64,000 nt of DNA from Sphingomonadaceae bacterium OTU29LAMAA1 (GCA_024072375.1 CP099617.1:2921001-2985000); one strand, 5' to 3'. Positions 16,385 to 24,705 are shown, numbered from the stretch's first letter. Numbers and translations are program-made. Notes: a model not told the origin generated them from the letters alone.

Positions 16385-17251
16385 ATGACCACCGACGATC
16401 CTGTGGCGCCGGCATACACCATATCGGCGCTCGCGGATCTGGCTCCGCTCGCCGAAGCCGTGGAGCGGGATGCCTGGCTCGACCTGTTCGATGCGGCACC
16501 TGCCAATGTTCGCCAGATGCTGGGCCTGTCCAGCGGCTGGATTGCCGACATGGGACTCCTCGCCAGCACCGCGATCCCGATCAACGAACTCAACCGGGCT
16601 ATGGCGGTGGGCGCAGACCGCCAGCCTTCCGAGCGGGACCTCGACCAGGCGATTGCGTGGCTCGATGCACATGCAGCTGTGGGTTGAGCGTTGCAGGTGG
16701 CCGACCGGATCGAAGGGGCCGAAACCCACGCTTCACTACAGCGACGCGGTCTGCAGGTTTCGGGGCCGGGCTGGGCAAAATTCGTGCAACGACTTCCTGC
16801 AGCGGCGCGGCGTGTCGAAGGATCGACGTTACGAACGAGCCTGGCGACCGCGGACACCGCCCGTGTGTTCGGTAGCGTGGTACAGGCGGGCTTCGGTCTT
16901 CCGGACGTGACGGTCGACTGGTTCGCGGCCTTGGTCGGGCGGCCGGGCTGGCAGTGCTTCGTGGCTCATGTGGAAGATCAACCCGCGGGCGGTGGCGCCT
17001 TGTTCGTCGCGGGCGATGCAGCGTGGGGCGGCATGGCGGCCACCCTGCCGACCTATCGCGCACGAGGCTTGCAGGGCAGTCTGATCGCCGCGCGGTTGGC
17101 GGCGGCGTACCGGAGCGGCGTCCGTCTGCTCACCAGCGAGACGGCTTACAGCGCGATAGAAGGCGAGCCGGGGTTCTCGTCCTATCGTAATCAGGCACGC
17201 GCGGGTTCGACCATGCTCTACGCACGGCCGAACTGGAAAAGGCCTGTCTGA
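16385..17251 (+). pseudogene. GNAT-family acetyltransferase interrupted by an in-frame TGA
   Basis: Two frames, 16385-16687 and 16691-17251, are in the same phase and separated by a single TGA at 16685-16687. Read through, they form one 288-residue protein whose junction HAAVG-stop-ALQVAD is where related GNAT proteins have Trp (TGG). The C-terminal part has the acetyl-CoA-binding pattern of GNAT enzymes (AATLPTYRARGLQGSLIAAR) and EGEPGFSSYRN. The N-terminal part resembles the helical domain of such proteins. A TGG-to-TGA nonsense change is the simplest reading; re-initiation at the TTG (16691) is possible. The substrate is unknown. Confidence 0.75.
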
Positions 17252-17294
17252 CCATGACTGCCGGTGCGACGCAGGCCAACCCAGGAGAAAGCCG

Positions 17295-17681
17295 ATGACC
17301 GTTCCGACCCTCGGTGAGCGCTACCTTGCCTATATCGATCGACTGAACCGACGAGACTGGAACGGCTTGCGCGACTTCGTCGCCGACGACCTGATCTATA
17401 ACGGTGAGAGTATCGGCTTCGCGGCCTATCGCGCCATGCTGGTCACCAACTGCAACGACATCCCGGATCTTCAATTCGTGATCGGCATGGTCGTCGCGGA
17501 CGGCGCCCATCTCGCCAGTCGGCTGCTGTTCGACTGTACGCCAGTGGGCTTCTTCATGGGTCTGCCGGTGAACGGTCGACGCGTGACGTTTTCCGAGAAC
17601 GTGTTTTACCGGTTCGACCGTGCGCGCATCGCCGAAGTGTGGTCGGTCGTCGACAAGGCGGCGATCGAGGCACAGCTGTAG
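17295..17681 (+). CDS. SnoaL/NTF2-like polyketide-cyclase family protein
   Basis: This is a 128-residue single-domain protein with AGGAGA before the ATG. The cone-shaped NTF2-like fold is indicated by the N-terminal helix (LGERYLAYIDRLNRRDWNGL), FVADDLIYNGE, and the late strands HLASRLLFDCTPVGFFMGLP and VTFSENVFYRFDRARIAEVWSV. That ending is the usual SnoaL-like ester-cyclase signature. It is 43 bp downstream of the broken acetyltransferase on the same strand and converges with a LysR gene. A small hydrophobic substrate is likely; the exact activity is unknown. Confidence 0.85.
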   Translation: MTVPTLGERYLAYIDRLNRRDWNGLRDFVADDLIYNGESIGFAAYRAMLVTNCNDIPDLQFVIGMVVADGAHLASRLLFDCTPVGFFMGLPVNGRRVTFSENVFYRFDRARIAEVWSVVDKAAIEAQL

Positions 17682-17697
17682 CCGGGACCGCGCCGGC

Positions 17698-18609
17698 TCA
17701 GGTCCGTGCGACGTTCTTCAACATGTCGACCACCGCGCGTGTCGCGGGCGCCAGGGCCTCGCCGCCAGCATAGCAGAGGAAGAACCCAGGGCTGCTCGGC
17801 GACCAGTCGGCCAGCACGCGTTCGAGCCGGCCGTCGCGAAGGTGGGGCAGGGCAAGATGATCGATACCATGCCACAGGCCGATGCCGTCCAGCGCGCCGG
17901 CAAGCATCAGGTCGGGATCGTCGGTGATGAGCGGACCGGACACATCGACAACTATTTCCTGTCCGTCCTTCCGGAAAAGCCAGCGGTACAGCGAACTGCC
18001 GGGGCCGCTGAGGCAACCGATGCAGGCGTGCCCAGTCAAATCCCGCGGGTGCTGCGGTCTGCCTTGGTTTGCAAAATAGGACGGTGCGCCGACAATTGCC
18101 GCAACGAACGGCGCACCTAGAGCGACGGCGACCATGTCATGGCCGATCTCCCCGCCGCGTTGGATGGCCAGATCATACCCCTCCGCAACGAAGTTGGCGG
18201 TATGTTCGACGGTGCGCACATCGAGGATGACACCTGGGCAAGTATCCGCCAACCTCACCAGCATCGGGGCGACAAGCGTGCGGATGGCCAGCCGTGGCGC
18301 GGCGAGCCGCACCTTGCCTACCGGTTCACCTGCAGCAAGACCGGCGCTCGCCAATGCGCGGTCCAGGCCGTCGAGCAACGGTCCGAGCTCGGTCAGGAGG
18401 CGCTCACCAGCTTCGGTTAGCGCGACCGCCCGGGTCGTTCGGTGCAACAAGCGTGTCCCGAGTCGGACCTCGAGCGCCTTCACCCGATGACTGAGCGTCG
18501 AAGGCGCCAGCCCGAGGTCGCGCGCGGCATGGCGGAAGCTGCGCGTCTTGGCGACGGCGGCGAACGACATGATCTCCGCGAAGTCGGCGGGAAGTACGCG
18601 TCTGGACAT
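17698..18609 (-). CDS. LysR-family transcriptional regulator
   Basis: The 303-residue regulator has the N-terminal winged HTH (FAAVAKTRSFRHAARDLGLA and PSTLSHRVKALEVRLGTRLL) and the two-lobed periplasmic-binding-like effector domain from about residue 90. This is the CrgA/DmlR-like subgroup often paired with a divergent SDR or reductase. Indeed a 258-residue SDR starts 97 bp away on the other strand, the probable target. The effector is unknown. No clean T-N11-A box was found in the short divergent promoter. Confidence 0.92.
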   Translation of the reverse strand: MSRRVLPADFAEIMSFAAVAKTRSFRHAARDLGLAPSTLSHRVKALEVRLGTRLLHRTTRAVALTEAGERLLTELGPLLDGLDRALASAGLAAGEPVGKVRLAAPRLAIRTLVAPMLVRLADTCPGVILDVRTVEHTANFVAEGYDLAIQRGGEIGHDMVAVALGAPFVAAIVGAPSYFANQGRPQHPRDLTGHACIGCLSGPGSSLYRWLFRKDGQEIVVDVSGPLITDDPDLMLAGALDGIGLWHGIDHLALPHLRDGRLERVLADWSPSSPGFFLCYAGGEALAPATRAVVDMLKNVART

Positions 18610-18706
18610 TGATGGCTCCTACGCAACAACCCGTTCGGCTGCCGACGACTTATAGTCCCCCGCTTTAGCAGCCATGTTTCTGAGCACGTTACATAGGACA
18701 GTCAGC

Positions 18707-19483
18707 ATGAACAATGAGGGTCATCGTCGCCTCGACGGCAAGGTCGCCATCGTCACCGGTGCCGGCAGCGGTATCGGCGAAGCGTCGGCTCGCGCGTTCG
18801 CGCGGGAAGGCGCGACCGTGGTATTGGTGGGACGTCGCGAGCAGCCGCTGCGCGCCAACGCCGATGTCATCGAATGCGGGGGCGGCGTGGCGTTCGTCAT
18901 AGCCGCAGACGTATCGGTGGCGACCGATGCCGGTCGGATCGTCGGCGAGACGGTCGCGCGTTTCGGCCGACTGGACTACCTGTTCAACAACGCCGGGATC
19001 CAGGGACGGGGCGGCCCGATCGTCGACATGGAGGAGGCTGCGTTCGACGAACTGCTCGCCATCAACCTTAAAGGCCCGTGGCTGATGACGCGAGCGGCGC
19101 TGCGCGCGATGATTCCGGCGGGCCGCGGCGGTGCCATCGTCAACACGTCGTCGTTCCTGTCGACCGCAGCGACGGTAGGAACCTCGGGGTATTCGGCGAG
19201 CAAGGCCGGGCTCGATGCAATGATCCGCGCGGTGGCGCTGGAAGCAGGCCCACACGGCATTCGCATCAACAACGTCAATCCGGGCGTGATCGACACGCCG
19301 ATGCTACGTGCGCACGGCGACGACATCATTCCGCCCTTGGCCGCGCGCGCCGCGCTTGGCCGGGTGGGTACGCCGAACGACATCGCGGACGCGGTAATTT
19401 GGCTCTGTACCGACGAGGCGCGGTTCATCACCGGACAGTCGCTGCTAGTCGACGGTGGCATCACCATCCCCGGCCCGCGCTGA
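18707..19483 (+). CDS. Short-chain dehydrogenase/reductase
   Basis: From the ATG at 18707 the protein has 258 residues: TGAGSGIG, the GRREQPL loop, NNAG, Ser in NTSSFLS and YSASK, ending in the VDGGITIPGPR tail usual for glucose-1-dehydrogenase-like SDRs. It is divergent from a LysR regulator, a common regulator/target layout. An upstream in-frame ATG at 18674 exists but adds sequence without homology. The substrate is unknown. Confidence 0.9.
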   Translation: MNNEGHRRLDGKVAIVTGAGSGIGEASARAFAREGATVVLVGRREQPLRANADVIECGGGVAFVIAADVSVATDAGRIVGETVARFGRLDYLFNNAGIQGRGGPIVDMEEAAFDELLAINLKGPWLMTRAALRAMIPAGRGGAIVNTSSFLSTAATVGTSGYSASKAGLDAMIRAVALEAGPHGIRINNVNPGVIDTPMLRAHGDDIIPPLAARAALGRVGTPNDIADAVIWLCTDEARFITGQSLLVDGGITIPGPR

Positions 19484-19552
19484 GCGAGAGGTGTTTTCGT
19501 CCACGCGCGAAACTCGATCGACCGATGCCCAGAGGCGACTTACGCGGTGCCG

Positions 19553-20413
19553 CTACCTGTCATGCAGGATGGCTTCCAGGTTGCGTTCGCCGTCGCGCGT
19601 CTGTGCACCGGCCCTCAACGCCTTGCGGGTGAGGTCGGCGGCGGCGGGTGCGGAGAAGGTTTCACCGAGAAGGCGGTTCTGCTCCAGCAGGGCGTCGAGG
19701 GGATTGCCGAAGTTCGCGTCCAGTGCTGCCTTGGCCGCGGGAATAATGCCGGGCGGCAGGGCGGCGATGTTGCGCGCCAGGCGGTCCACGAAGTGGTCCA
19801 GTTCCGCATCCGGGATCGCGCGGTTGATCCAGCCGTAGCGCTCGGCCGTTGGTGCATCGAACAGGTCGGCGCCGAGCACGATCTCCATCGCGCGTGCGCG
19901 TCCCACCAGCCGCGGCAGGTATACCGTGCCGCCGGCCCCCGGGATGATGCCCGTCGGCGCCTCCATCTGCGCGAGATAGCCGTGTTCCAGGCTGGCGAAA
20001 CGCATGTCCAAGGCCTGTAACAGTTCAGCCCCGCCACCCCGCGCCCGGCCCCGCAGCTTCCCGATCGTCACCTGCGGCAGCTTCCGCAATCGCTCGAACA
20101 GACGCTGCATCGGGTTGAGCCGCTGATCCTGGTTCTCGCCCACTTCGAGGTTCGCGAACGACGACGGATCGTCGACGAAATTCATGTCACCGTGCGGCAC
20201 GAAAAAATCGGGATCGGCGCTTTGCAACACGATGACGCGAACCGCTGGATCGTCGACGACCCGGGCGGCGAAGCGATCGAGATCGGTCATGAGCTTTGCG
20301 TCGAGCAGGTTCAGGGGCGGATTGGTGATCGTGACCGTCGCGACGCCGGCCGCAACGTCGATCCGCAGGGTCGATACGTCACTATAGGCGGATGCGGACT
20401 CGTTACTTGGCAT
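19553..20413 (-). CDS. Enoyl-CoA hydratase/isomerase-family protein
   Basis: The crotonase fold is clear: TITNPPLNLLDAKLMTDL near the start, an oxyanion-hole region around LRGRARGGGAELLQALDMRF, then PTGIIPGAGGTVYLPRLVGR, DAPTAERYGWINRAIPDAEL and a C-terminal helix bundle. The first catalytic Glu position appears preserved in RGGGAE. The ATG at 20413 (AGG eight bases upstream) gives 286 residues. An earlier in-frame ATG at 20557 would add a signal-peptide-like segment (TTAVVLLTLAILFPDVGTAQ), unusual for a CoA enzyme. It is divergent from an HxlR regulator. Confidence 0.85.
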   Translation of the reverse strand: MPSNESASAYSDVSTLRIDVAAGVATVTITNPPLNLLDAKLMTDLDRFAARVVDDPAVRVIVLQSADPDFFVPHGDMNFVDDPSSFANLEVGENQDQRLNPMQRLFERLRKLPQVTIGKLRGRARGGGAELLQALDMRFASLEHGYLAQMEAPTGIIPGAGGTVYLPRLVGRARAMEIVLGADLFDAPTAERYGWINRAIPDAELDHFVDRLARNIAALPPGIIPAAKAALDANFGNPLDALLEQNRLLGETFSAPAAADLTRKALRAGAQTRDGERNLEAILHDR

Positions 20414-20579
20414 CGTTTTACCTTTCGGGAGATTGTCTGACTGGGCCGTGCCCACGTCGGGAAAAAGGATCGCGAGCGTCAGCAGAACGACCGCCGTGGT
20501 TGCGCGACGACCCAGCCTCGATCGTTGCCGCCAATGGGTAAGATCGTTGCTTCGCATGGCCTGGGTAGTAGCGATTGTG

Positions 20580-20617
20580 TACCAGTCCACAATCAGGCAA
20601 AGTATTTGGACCTGGTA
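20580..20617. promoter_or_regulatory. Inverted repeat upstream of the HxlR gene
   Basis: TACCAGTCCA and TGGACCTGGTA form an inverted repeat (one inserted base) with 17 bases between, 18 bp before the HxlR start. It also lies within the divergent promoter of the crotonase gene. A candidate operator for the HxlR protein. Confidence 0.4.
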
Positions 20618-20634
20618 GTTGGAGATGTACCGCC

Positions 20635-21060
20635 ATGAGGACGTCTGACGCCCCATTCACGAGCCGCGAGCTGCTGGATCAGATTGCGGACAAGTGGACG
20701 GCGCTCGTCCTGGGGTCGCTCTGCGCGGCGCCGCTCCGCTTCAACGCGTTGAAGCGAGACCTGGACGGCATCACGCAGACGGCGCTGACCACCGCGCTTC
20801 GTCGACTCGAACGCAACGGCATCGTCGCGCGGCGCGTGCTGTCGGAACGGGTGATCGCGGTGGAATACGCCATCACGCCGCTCGGCCGGAGCCTGCAACC
20901 GCTGTTCGCGGCAATCGACGGCTGGACGCACGATCATCTCGAAGAGGTGGAGCGCGCTCGGGCAATCTTTGCGCAGGCTTCCGGCAGAGAGCCGGTAGCG
21001 TCCTCGCCGGAACGATCCTCTTCATCGCCGTCAGGAGAGGAGAGCCGCCTCCGACTGTAG
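20635..21060 (+). CDS. HxlR-family (MarR-like winged-helix) transcriptional regulator
   Basis: The 141-residue protein is mainly one HxlR domain: LLDQIADKWTALVLGSLCAA, LRFNALKRDLDGITQTALT, TALRRLERNGIVARRV and VEYAITPLGRSLQPLF. HxlR proteins bind DNA as dimers and many sense quinones, aldehydes or thiol stress through Cys; here one Cys (GSLCAAP) lies in the usual helix. The Ser/Glu-rich tail overlaps the end of the convergent LysR gene by 30 bp. The likely target is the divergent crotonase gene. Confidence 0.9.
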   Translation: MRTSDAPFTSRELLDQIADKWTALVLGSLCAAPLRFNALKRDLDGITQTALTTALRRLERNGIVARRVLSERVIAVEYAITPLGRSLQPLFAAIDGWTHDHLEEVERARAIFAQASGREPVASSPERSSSSPSGEESRLRL

Positions 21061-21918
21061 CCAACCGACCACGGCGGCAACGGCCGCACTCCGATTGCCG
21101 GGCTTCGCCAGGACGTGATGGCGGAACCCGGCAATCGTGACTGGCGAGATTTGGACTAGCTGCCCGGCCGCGAGTTCGTCCCGGACCAACGCCAGGCTGA
21201 CCAGCGCAACGCCCTGACCCGCCACGGCCGCCTGGATGGCGTGCCCTTCGTCGGAAAAGCGCAACAGGGGGGGGTCGTTGGGTGGCGAGAGTTCCGCGGC
21301 GGCGAACCAGCGCGCCCATATCGGGTTGCTCGGATCCCTGCGTCGCCAGCTGAGATCGATCAGCGGTTTTTGCACGAGATCGGCTGGAGCGTGGACATCG
21401 AGCAGGGGATTGCAGACCGGCGCGAACCGATCGGCGAACAAGGGAACCACGTCGAACCCGGTATAGCCGCCGGCGCCGTAGCGGATCGCGACATCGACAC
21501 CGGCCTTGTCGAGATCGACGACGTCATCGGTGGCGAGAAGATGAAGGTCGTACTGCGGATGCAGCGTACGAAACGCGTGCAGGCGCGGCACAAGCCAGCG
21601 TGCGGTGAACGCCAGCGTCGCGGTGATCGTCACCTGGATACGACCACGCCGCCGGGTGAGCTTTTCGATGGCATCGGCAAAGGCATCGAACCCGTCGCGC
21701 AGCACGGGATAGAGCTGCGCTCCCGCGTCGGTCAGCACGACCCGGCGGGTGCGGCGCTCGAAGAACGCCAGGCCAGTAAATTCTTCGATCGCGCGGATCT
21801 GGTGACTGATGGCGGTGGGCGTGACGGCGAGTTCGGCCGCAGCCTGCTTGAAGCTGCCGTGCCGCGCAGCCGCCTCGAAAGCACGCAGCGCGGACAATGG
21901 CGGGAGCTTCCGTGACAT
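21031..21918 (-). CDS. LysR-family transcriptional regulator, GcvA-like
   Basis: From the ATG at 21918, 295 residues: SALRAFEAAARHGSFKQAAA and VTPTAISHQIRAIEEFTG form the winged HTH, followed by the effector domain. The HTH sequence is the GcvA/AmpR branch. The gene is divergent from RidA and OYE genes. A perfect T-N11-A inverted repeat overlaps its start codon, so autoregulation and control of the RidA-OYE pair are likely. Its 3' end overlaps the convergent HxlR gene by 30 bp. Confidence 0.92.
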   Translation of the reverse strand: MSRKLPPLSALRAFEAAARHGSFKQAAAELAVTPTAISHQIRAIEEFTGLAFFERRTRRVVLTDAGAQLYPVLRDGFDAFADAIEKLTRRRGRIQVTITATLAFTARWLVPRLHAFRTLHPQYDLHLLATDDVVDLDKAGVDVAIRYGAGGYTGFDVVPLFADRFAPVCNPLLDVHAPADLVQKPLIDLSWRRRDPSNPIWARWFAAAELSPPNDPPLLRFSDEGHAIQAAVAGQGVALVSLALVRDELAAGQLVQISPVTIAGFRHHVLAKPGNRSAAVAAVVGWLQSEAALLS

Positions 21919-21939
21919 AGATGAACTGGCCTTATCTAT
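21917..21939. promoter_or_regulatory. LysR-type box (ATAGAT-N11-ATCTAT)
   Basis: A perfect 6-bp inverted repeat with an 11-base spacer matches the T-N11-A rule for LysR regulators. It overlaps the start codon of the LysR gene and precedes the divergent RidA gene by 108 bp. Confidence 0.5.
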
Positions 21940-22046
21940 CAGGTGACGATTTGGCATTTGTCAGCGCGGGCTACAAGGGCGATCTCGTCGTCATCGCAGT
22001 GGCATCGGTGAGCCATTCTTACCAAACGCCGCAATGGAGAAAGACG

Positions 22047-22442
22047 ATGACGCTTCAACAACTGGTAACGACCCCCGACAATTATGCACCTTTCCTGCTG
22101 TCGCAGGGCATCAGGCACGGCGATCTGCTGTTCATCTCGGGTCAGGCGGGCGCCGATGACGACGGCAAGATCGTCGAAGGCGGCTTTCGCGCGCAAGGTC
22201 GGCAGGCGTTCGCCAATCTGCGTCGCGCGCTTGAGGCCGGCGGCTCAAGCCTCCACGACGTCATCAAGGTGACGATCTTCGTCACCGACATGGGCAATTT
22301 TCGAGATGTCGTCGAACTGCGCCGCGAGTTCTTCTCGGCGCCGTATCCCGCGGACACGATCGCCGAGGTGAGGGCGCTGTACGATCCCGCCGTCATGATC
22401 GAGATCGAAGCGATCGCTGCCGTCCACGACGAGGAGAAGTAG
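22047..22442 (+). CDS. RidA/YjgF-family deaminase
   Basis: The ATG at 22047 follows GGAG; an upstream in-frame start is unsupported. The 131-residue protein has the chorismate-mutase-like RidA fold: LFISGQAGADDDGKIVEGGF, QAFANLRRALEAGGSSLHDV, KVTIFVTDMGNF and a C-terminal MIEIEAIA. RidA proteins hydrolyse reactive enamine/imine intermediates, using an Arg near IAEVRALYDP. It is followed 1 bp later by an Old Yellow Enzyme gene, so the two are translated together. A second RidA lies at the far end of that gene, in the opposite direction. Confidence 0.93.
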   Translation: MTLQQLVTTPDNYAPFLLSQGIRHGDLLFISGQAGADDDGKIVEGGFRAQGRQAFANLRRALEAGGSSLHDVIKVTIFVTDMGNFRDVVELRREFFSAPYPADTIAEVRALYDPAVMIEIEAIAAVHDEEK

Positions 22443-22443
22443 G

Positions 22444-23598
22444 ATGGCTGCCGTAAAAATAAGCGCCACGCCCGCGGCCACGCTCTTCGATCCGCTGAGG
22501 ATCGGTGGCCTCGCCCTGAAGAACCGCGTGGCCGTGGCACCCATGACCCGCGTCAGCGCCACCGAAGCCGGGCAAGCGACCGCTCGCATGGCGGACTATT
22601 ATGCCGGTTTTGCGGAAGGCGGCTTCGGGCTGGTCATTACCGAGGGGCTCTACACCGATCGGTCATGGTCGCAGGGCTATCTGTATCAGTCTGGGCTTTC
22701 GGACGATGCACAGCGCGATGCGTGGCGGCCGGTCGTCGATCGTGTGCATGCCGGCGGCGCGTGCTTTGTTGCGCAGTTGATGCATGCCGGAGCGCTCTCG
22801 CAAGGTAACCGCTTTCGCGCCGGAACGCGTGCGCCGTCCGCTGTCCAGCCGACCGGGCAACAGATGGCCTTTTATCGCGGCACGGGGGCCTACGCGCTTC
22901 CGGACGCGATGAGCGTGGCGGAGATCAAGGACGTGGTCGCGGGCTTCGCGTCGGCCGCGGTTCTCGCGCGCGAAGCCGGGTTCGACGGCGTCGAAATCCA
23001 CGGTGCCAATGGCTATCTGCTCGACCAGTTCCTGTCGGAGCGCGTCAACGTGCGTACCGACGGCTACGGCGGTGAGGTGTCCAACAGGCTCCGTCTCACG
23101 CTCGACGTTGTGCATGCTGTCCGCAGCGCAGTCGGCGCGGACTTCACGGTCGGCGTGCGCAGTTCGCAGGGGAAGGTCAACGATTTCGCGCACAAGTGGC
23201 GCGACATCAGCGAGGCGATCGAGGTGTACACGCTGCTGGGGCAGGCGCCCGTCGACTATATCCACACCACCGAGTTCAAGGCGTGGGAACCCGCCTTTGG
23301 CGAGGGCGACAGCCTGGCTGCCCTCGCGAAACGCCATAGCGGTCGGCCGGTTCTGGCGAACGGTTCGCTTCAGGATTCGGCGCGCGCGGTGGAGATGCTT
23401 TCGACGCACGGCGCGGACATGGTGACGCTCGGCCGTGGCGCGCTAGCCAACGACGACTGGCCAAACCGGGTGGCAACAGGCGAGGGCGGCCTCGTCGACT
23501 TCGACAGCCGCATATTGTCGCCGCTCGCCGATCTTCAGAACGCCGATCGCACCGTCGCCAGAATTAAGGGCGCTTCGGAATTTGCGCGACGACCTTGA
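22444..23598 (+). CDS. NADH:flavin oxidoreductase, Old Yellow Enzyme family
   Basis: This 384-residue FMN-dependent TIM-barrel reductase has an N-terminal LFDPLRIGGLALKNRVAVAP, AQLMHAG, the GFDGVEIHGANGYLLDQFL catalytic His/Asn region, and VLANGSLQDSARAV leading into the phosphate-binding strand. RTDGYGGEVSNRLRL is the family hallmark. OYEs reduce alpha,beta-unsaturated carbonyls, quinones and nitro compounds, fitting an electrophile-detoxification operon with RidA. Its ribosome-binding site GAGGAG lies inside the RidA gene, and its 3' end overlaps the convergent RidA gene by 35 bp. Confidence 0.94.
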   Translation: MAAVKISATPAATLFDPLRIGGLALKNRVAVAPMTRVSATEAGQATARMADYYAGFAEGGFGLVITEGLYTDRSWSQGYLYQSGLSDDAQRDAWRPVVDRVHAGGACFVAQLMHAGALSQGNRFRAGTRAPSAVQPTGQQMAFYRGTGAYALPDAMSVAEIKDVVAGFASAAVLAREAGFDGVEIHGANGYLLDQFLSERVNVRTDGYGGEVSNRLRLTLDVVHAVRSAVGADFTVGVRSSQGKVNDFAHKWRDISEAIEVYTLLGQAPVDYIHTTEFKAWEPAFGEGDSLAALAKRHSGRPVLANGSLQDSARAVEMLSTHGADMVTLGRGALANDDWPNRVATGEGGLVDFDSRILSPLADLQNADRTVARIKGASEFARRP

Positions 23599-23962
23599 TT
23601 TCGAAATCGAAACCAGCGAGCCAATTGACCCCTAGCGCGGTCCATGTCGGGTACGGCGCCTGATCGAATATCCCGCTTTTGACCGCCATGATGGTTTCGA
23701 ACTGGTTTTCGGGATCGGTGTGGAAGGTGGTCACGTCGACGATGTTGTCGAACCCACACCCCCCTGCCAGCAGCGTGGCCTCCAAATTGGCGAACGCCCG
23801 CCGGACCTGCGCTTCGAAATCGGGTTCGGGCGAACCGTCGTCGCGGCTGCCGACCTGACCCGAGACGAACAGCAGATCGTTGGCGCGTACTGCTGCAGAG
23901 TAACCGTGCTCCGCGTACAAGGCGTGCCTGTCGGCGGGGAACACTGCGTCGCGCTGAGCCAT
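23564..23962 (-). CDS. RidA/YjgF-family protein
   Basis: This 132-residue RidA-fold protein has AVRANDLLFVSGQVGSRDDG, RRAFANLEATLLAGGCGFDN and DVTTFHTDPENQF. The C-terminus (LAGFDFEIKVVAQIP) lacks the exact Arg motif of canonical RidA, placing it in one of the less-studied Rid subgroups. It is divergent from a TetR gene. The spacer carries two copies of one palindrome, so TetR very probably represses it. It converges on and overlaps the OYE gene. Confidence 0.9.
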   Translation of the reverse strand: MAQRDAVFPADRHALYAEHGYSAAVRANDLLFVSGQVGSRDDGSPEPDFEAQVRRAFANLEATLLAGGCGFDNIVDVTTFHTDPENQFETIMAVKSGIFDQAPYPTWTALGVNWLAGFDFEIKVVAQIPKRP

Positions 23963-24010
23963 GTCATCATCCTATCTTCGCTGGACATTTCAACGTGGCA
24001 GGAACACTGC

Positions 24011-24025
24011 ATACGTCGCGTATGT
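24011..24025. promoter_or_regulatory. Operator palindrome 1 of the RidA/TetR promoter
   Basis: CATACG-TCG-CGTATG is a perfect 6-bp inverted repeat with 3-base spacer, 49 bp upstream of the RidA start. The same palindrome recurs 48 bp away (centre to centre). Probable binding site of the adjacent TetR protein. Confidence 0.65.
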
Positions 24026-24057
24026 GAGAGCACGGAATTATGTTTCCCGTCAATTCA

Positions 24058-24074
24058 CATACGTTGCGTATGTC
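24058..24074. promoter_or_regulatory. Operator palindrome 2 of the RidA/TetR promoter
   Basis: ACATACG-TTG-CGTATGT is a perfect 7-bp inverted repeat lying 17 bp before the GTG start of the TetR gene, so binding should block its own expression. Confidence 0.65.
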
Positions 24075-24091
24075 AAAAGGAGATTGCGTCT

Positions 24092-24676
24092 GTGCCGCAA
24101 CGACGTGTCGACAAGATGGAAGAGAACCGCGCCAAGCTTGTTGCCGCAGCGCGCAAGGCGTTCGGGACGACAGGTTTCGCCAACGCCTCGATGGACGATC
24201 TGACGGCCGAAGTCGGCCTCACCCGGGGGGCGCTGTATCATAGCTTCGGCGACAAGACGGGCTTGCTGGCTGCCGTGGTGACGCAGGTCGACGGCGAGAT
24301 GGCTGCGCGGGCGCAGCGCGCGGGAGCAGGTGCCGCAAGCAACTGGGAAGGGCTGCTGGCAGAGGGGGCCGCCTATATCGAGATGGCGCTGGATCCGGAG
24401 GTGCGACGGATCGTGTTGCTGGATGGTCCGGCCTTCCTGGGGGATCCTTCCCGATGGCCGAGCCAGAACGCGTGCCTGAGCGTCACCAAGGATTTGATCG
24501 AGAAATTGATAGCGGAAGGCGTCATGAAGCCGGTCGACATCGAAGCGGCATCACGCCTGCTGAGCGGCGCAGCGTTCAACGCCGCGCTTTGGGTGGCGGC
24601 TAGCGATGAACCGCAGATCGTTCTTCCCAAGGCCGTCGCCGCCTTCCGCCTCATGGCCGAAGGCTTTCTGGCCTGA
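24092..24676 (+). CDS. TetR/AcrR-family transcriptional regulator
   Basis: The GTG at 24092, nine bases after AGGAG, is the preferred start (an ATG follows at codon 9). The product has 194 residues. The N-terminal TetR HTH is standard: ARKAFGTTGFANASMDDLTA, EVGLTRGALYHSFGDKTGLL. The C-terminal ligand-binding domain belongs to the AcrR-like branch (RIVLLDGPAFLGDPSRWPSQ). It is divergent from RidA, with twin palindromic operators between them. Inducers are likely small organic electrophiles, but this is an inference from the neighbours. Confidence 0.93.
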   Translation: MPQRRVDKMEENRAKLVAAARKAFGTTGFANASMDDLTAEVGLTRGALYHSFGDKTGLLAAVVTQVDGEMAARAQRAGAGAASNWEGLLAEGAAYIEMALDPEVRRIVLLDGPAFLGDPSRWPSQNACLSVTKDLIEKLIAEGVMKPVDIEAASRLLSGAAFNAALWVAASDEPQIVLPKAVAAFRLMAEGFLA

Positions 24677-24705
24677 CTTTGGGGCGTCGGTGTTTGCGCG
24701 ACGGA

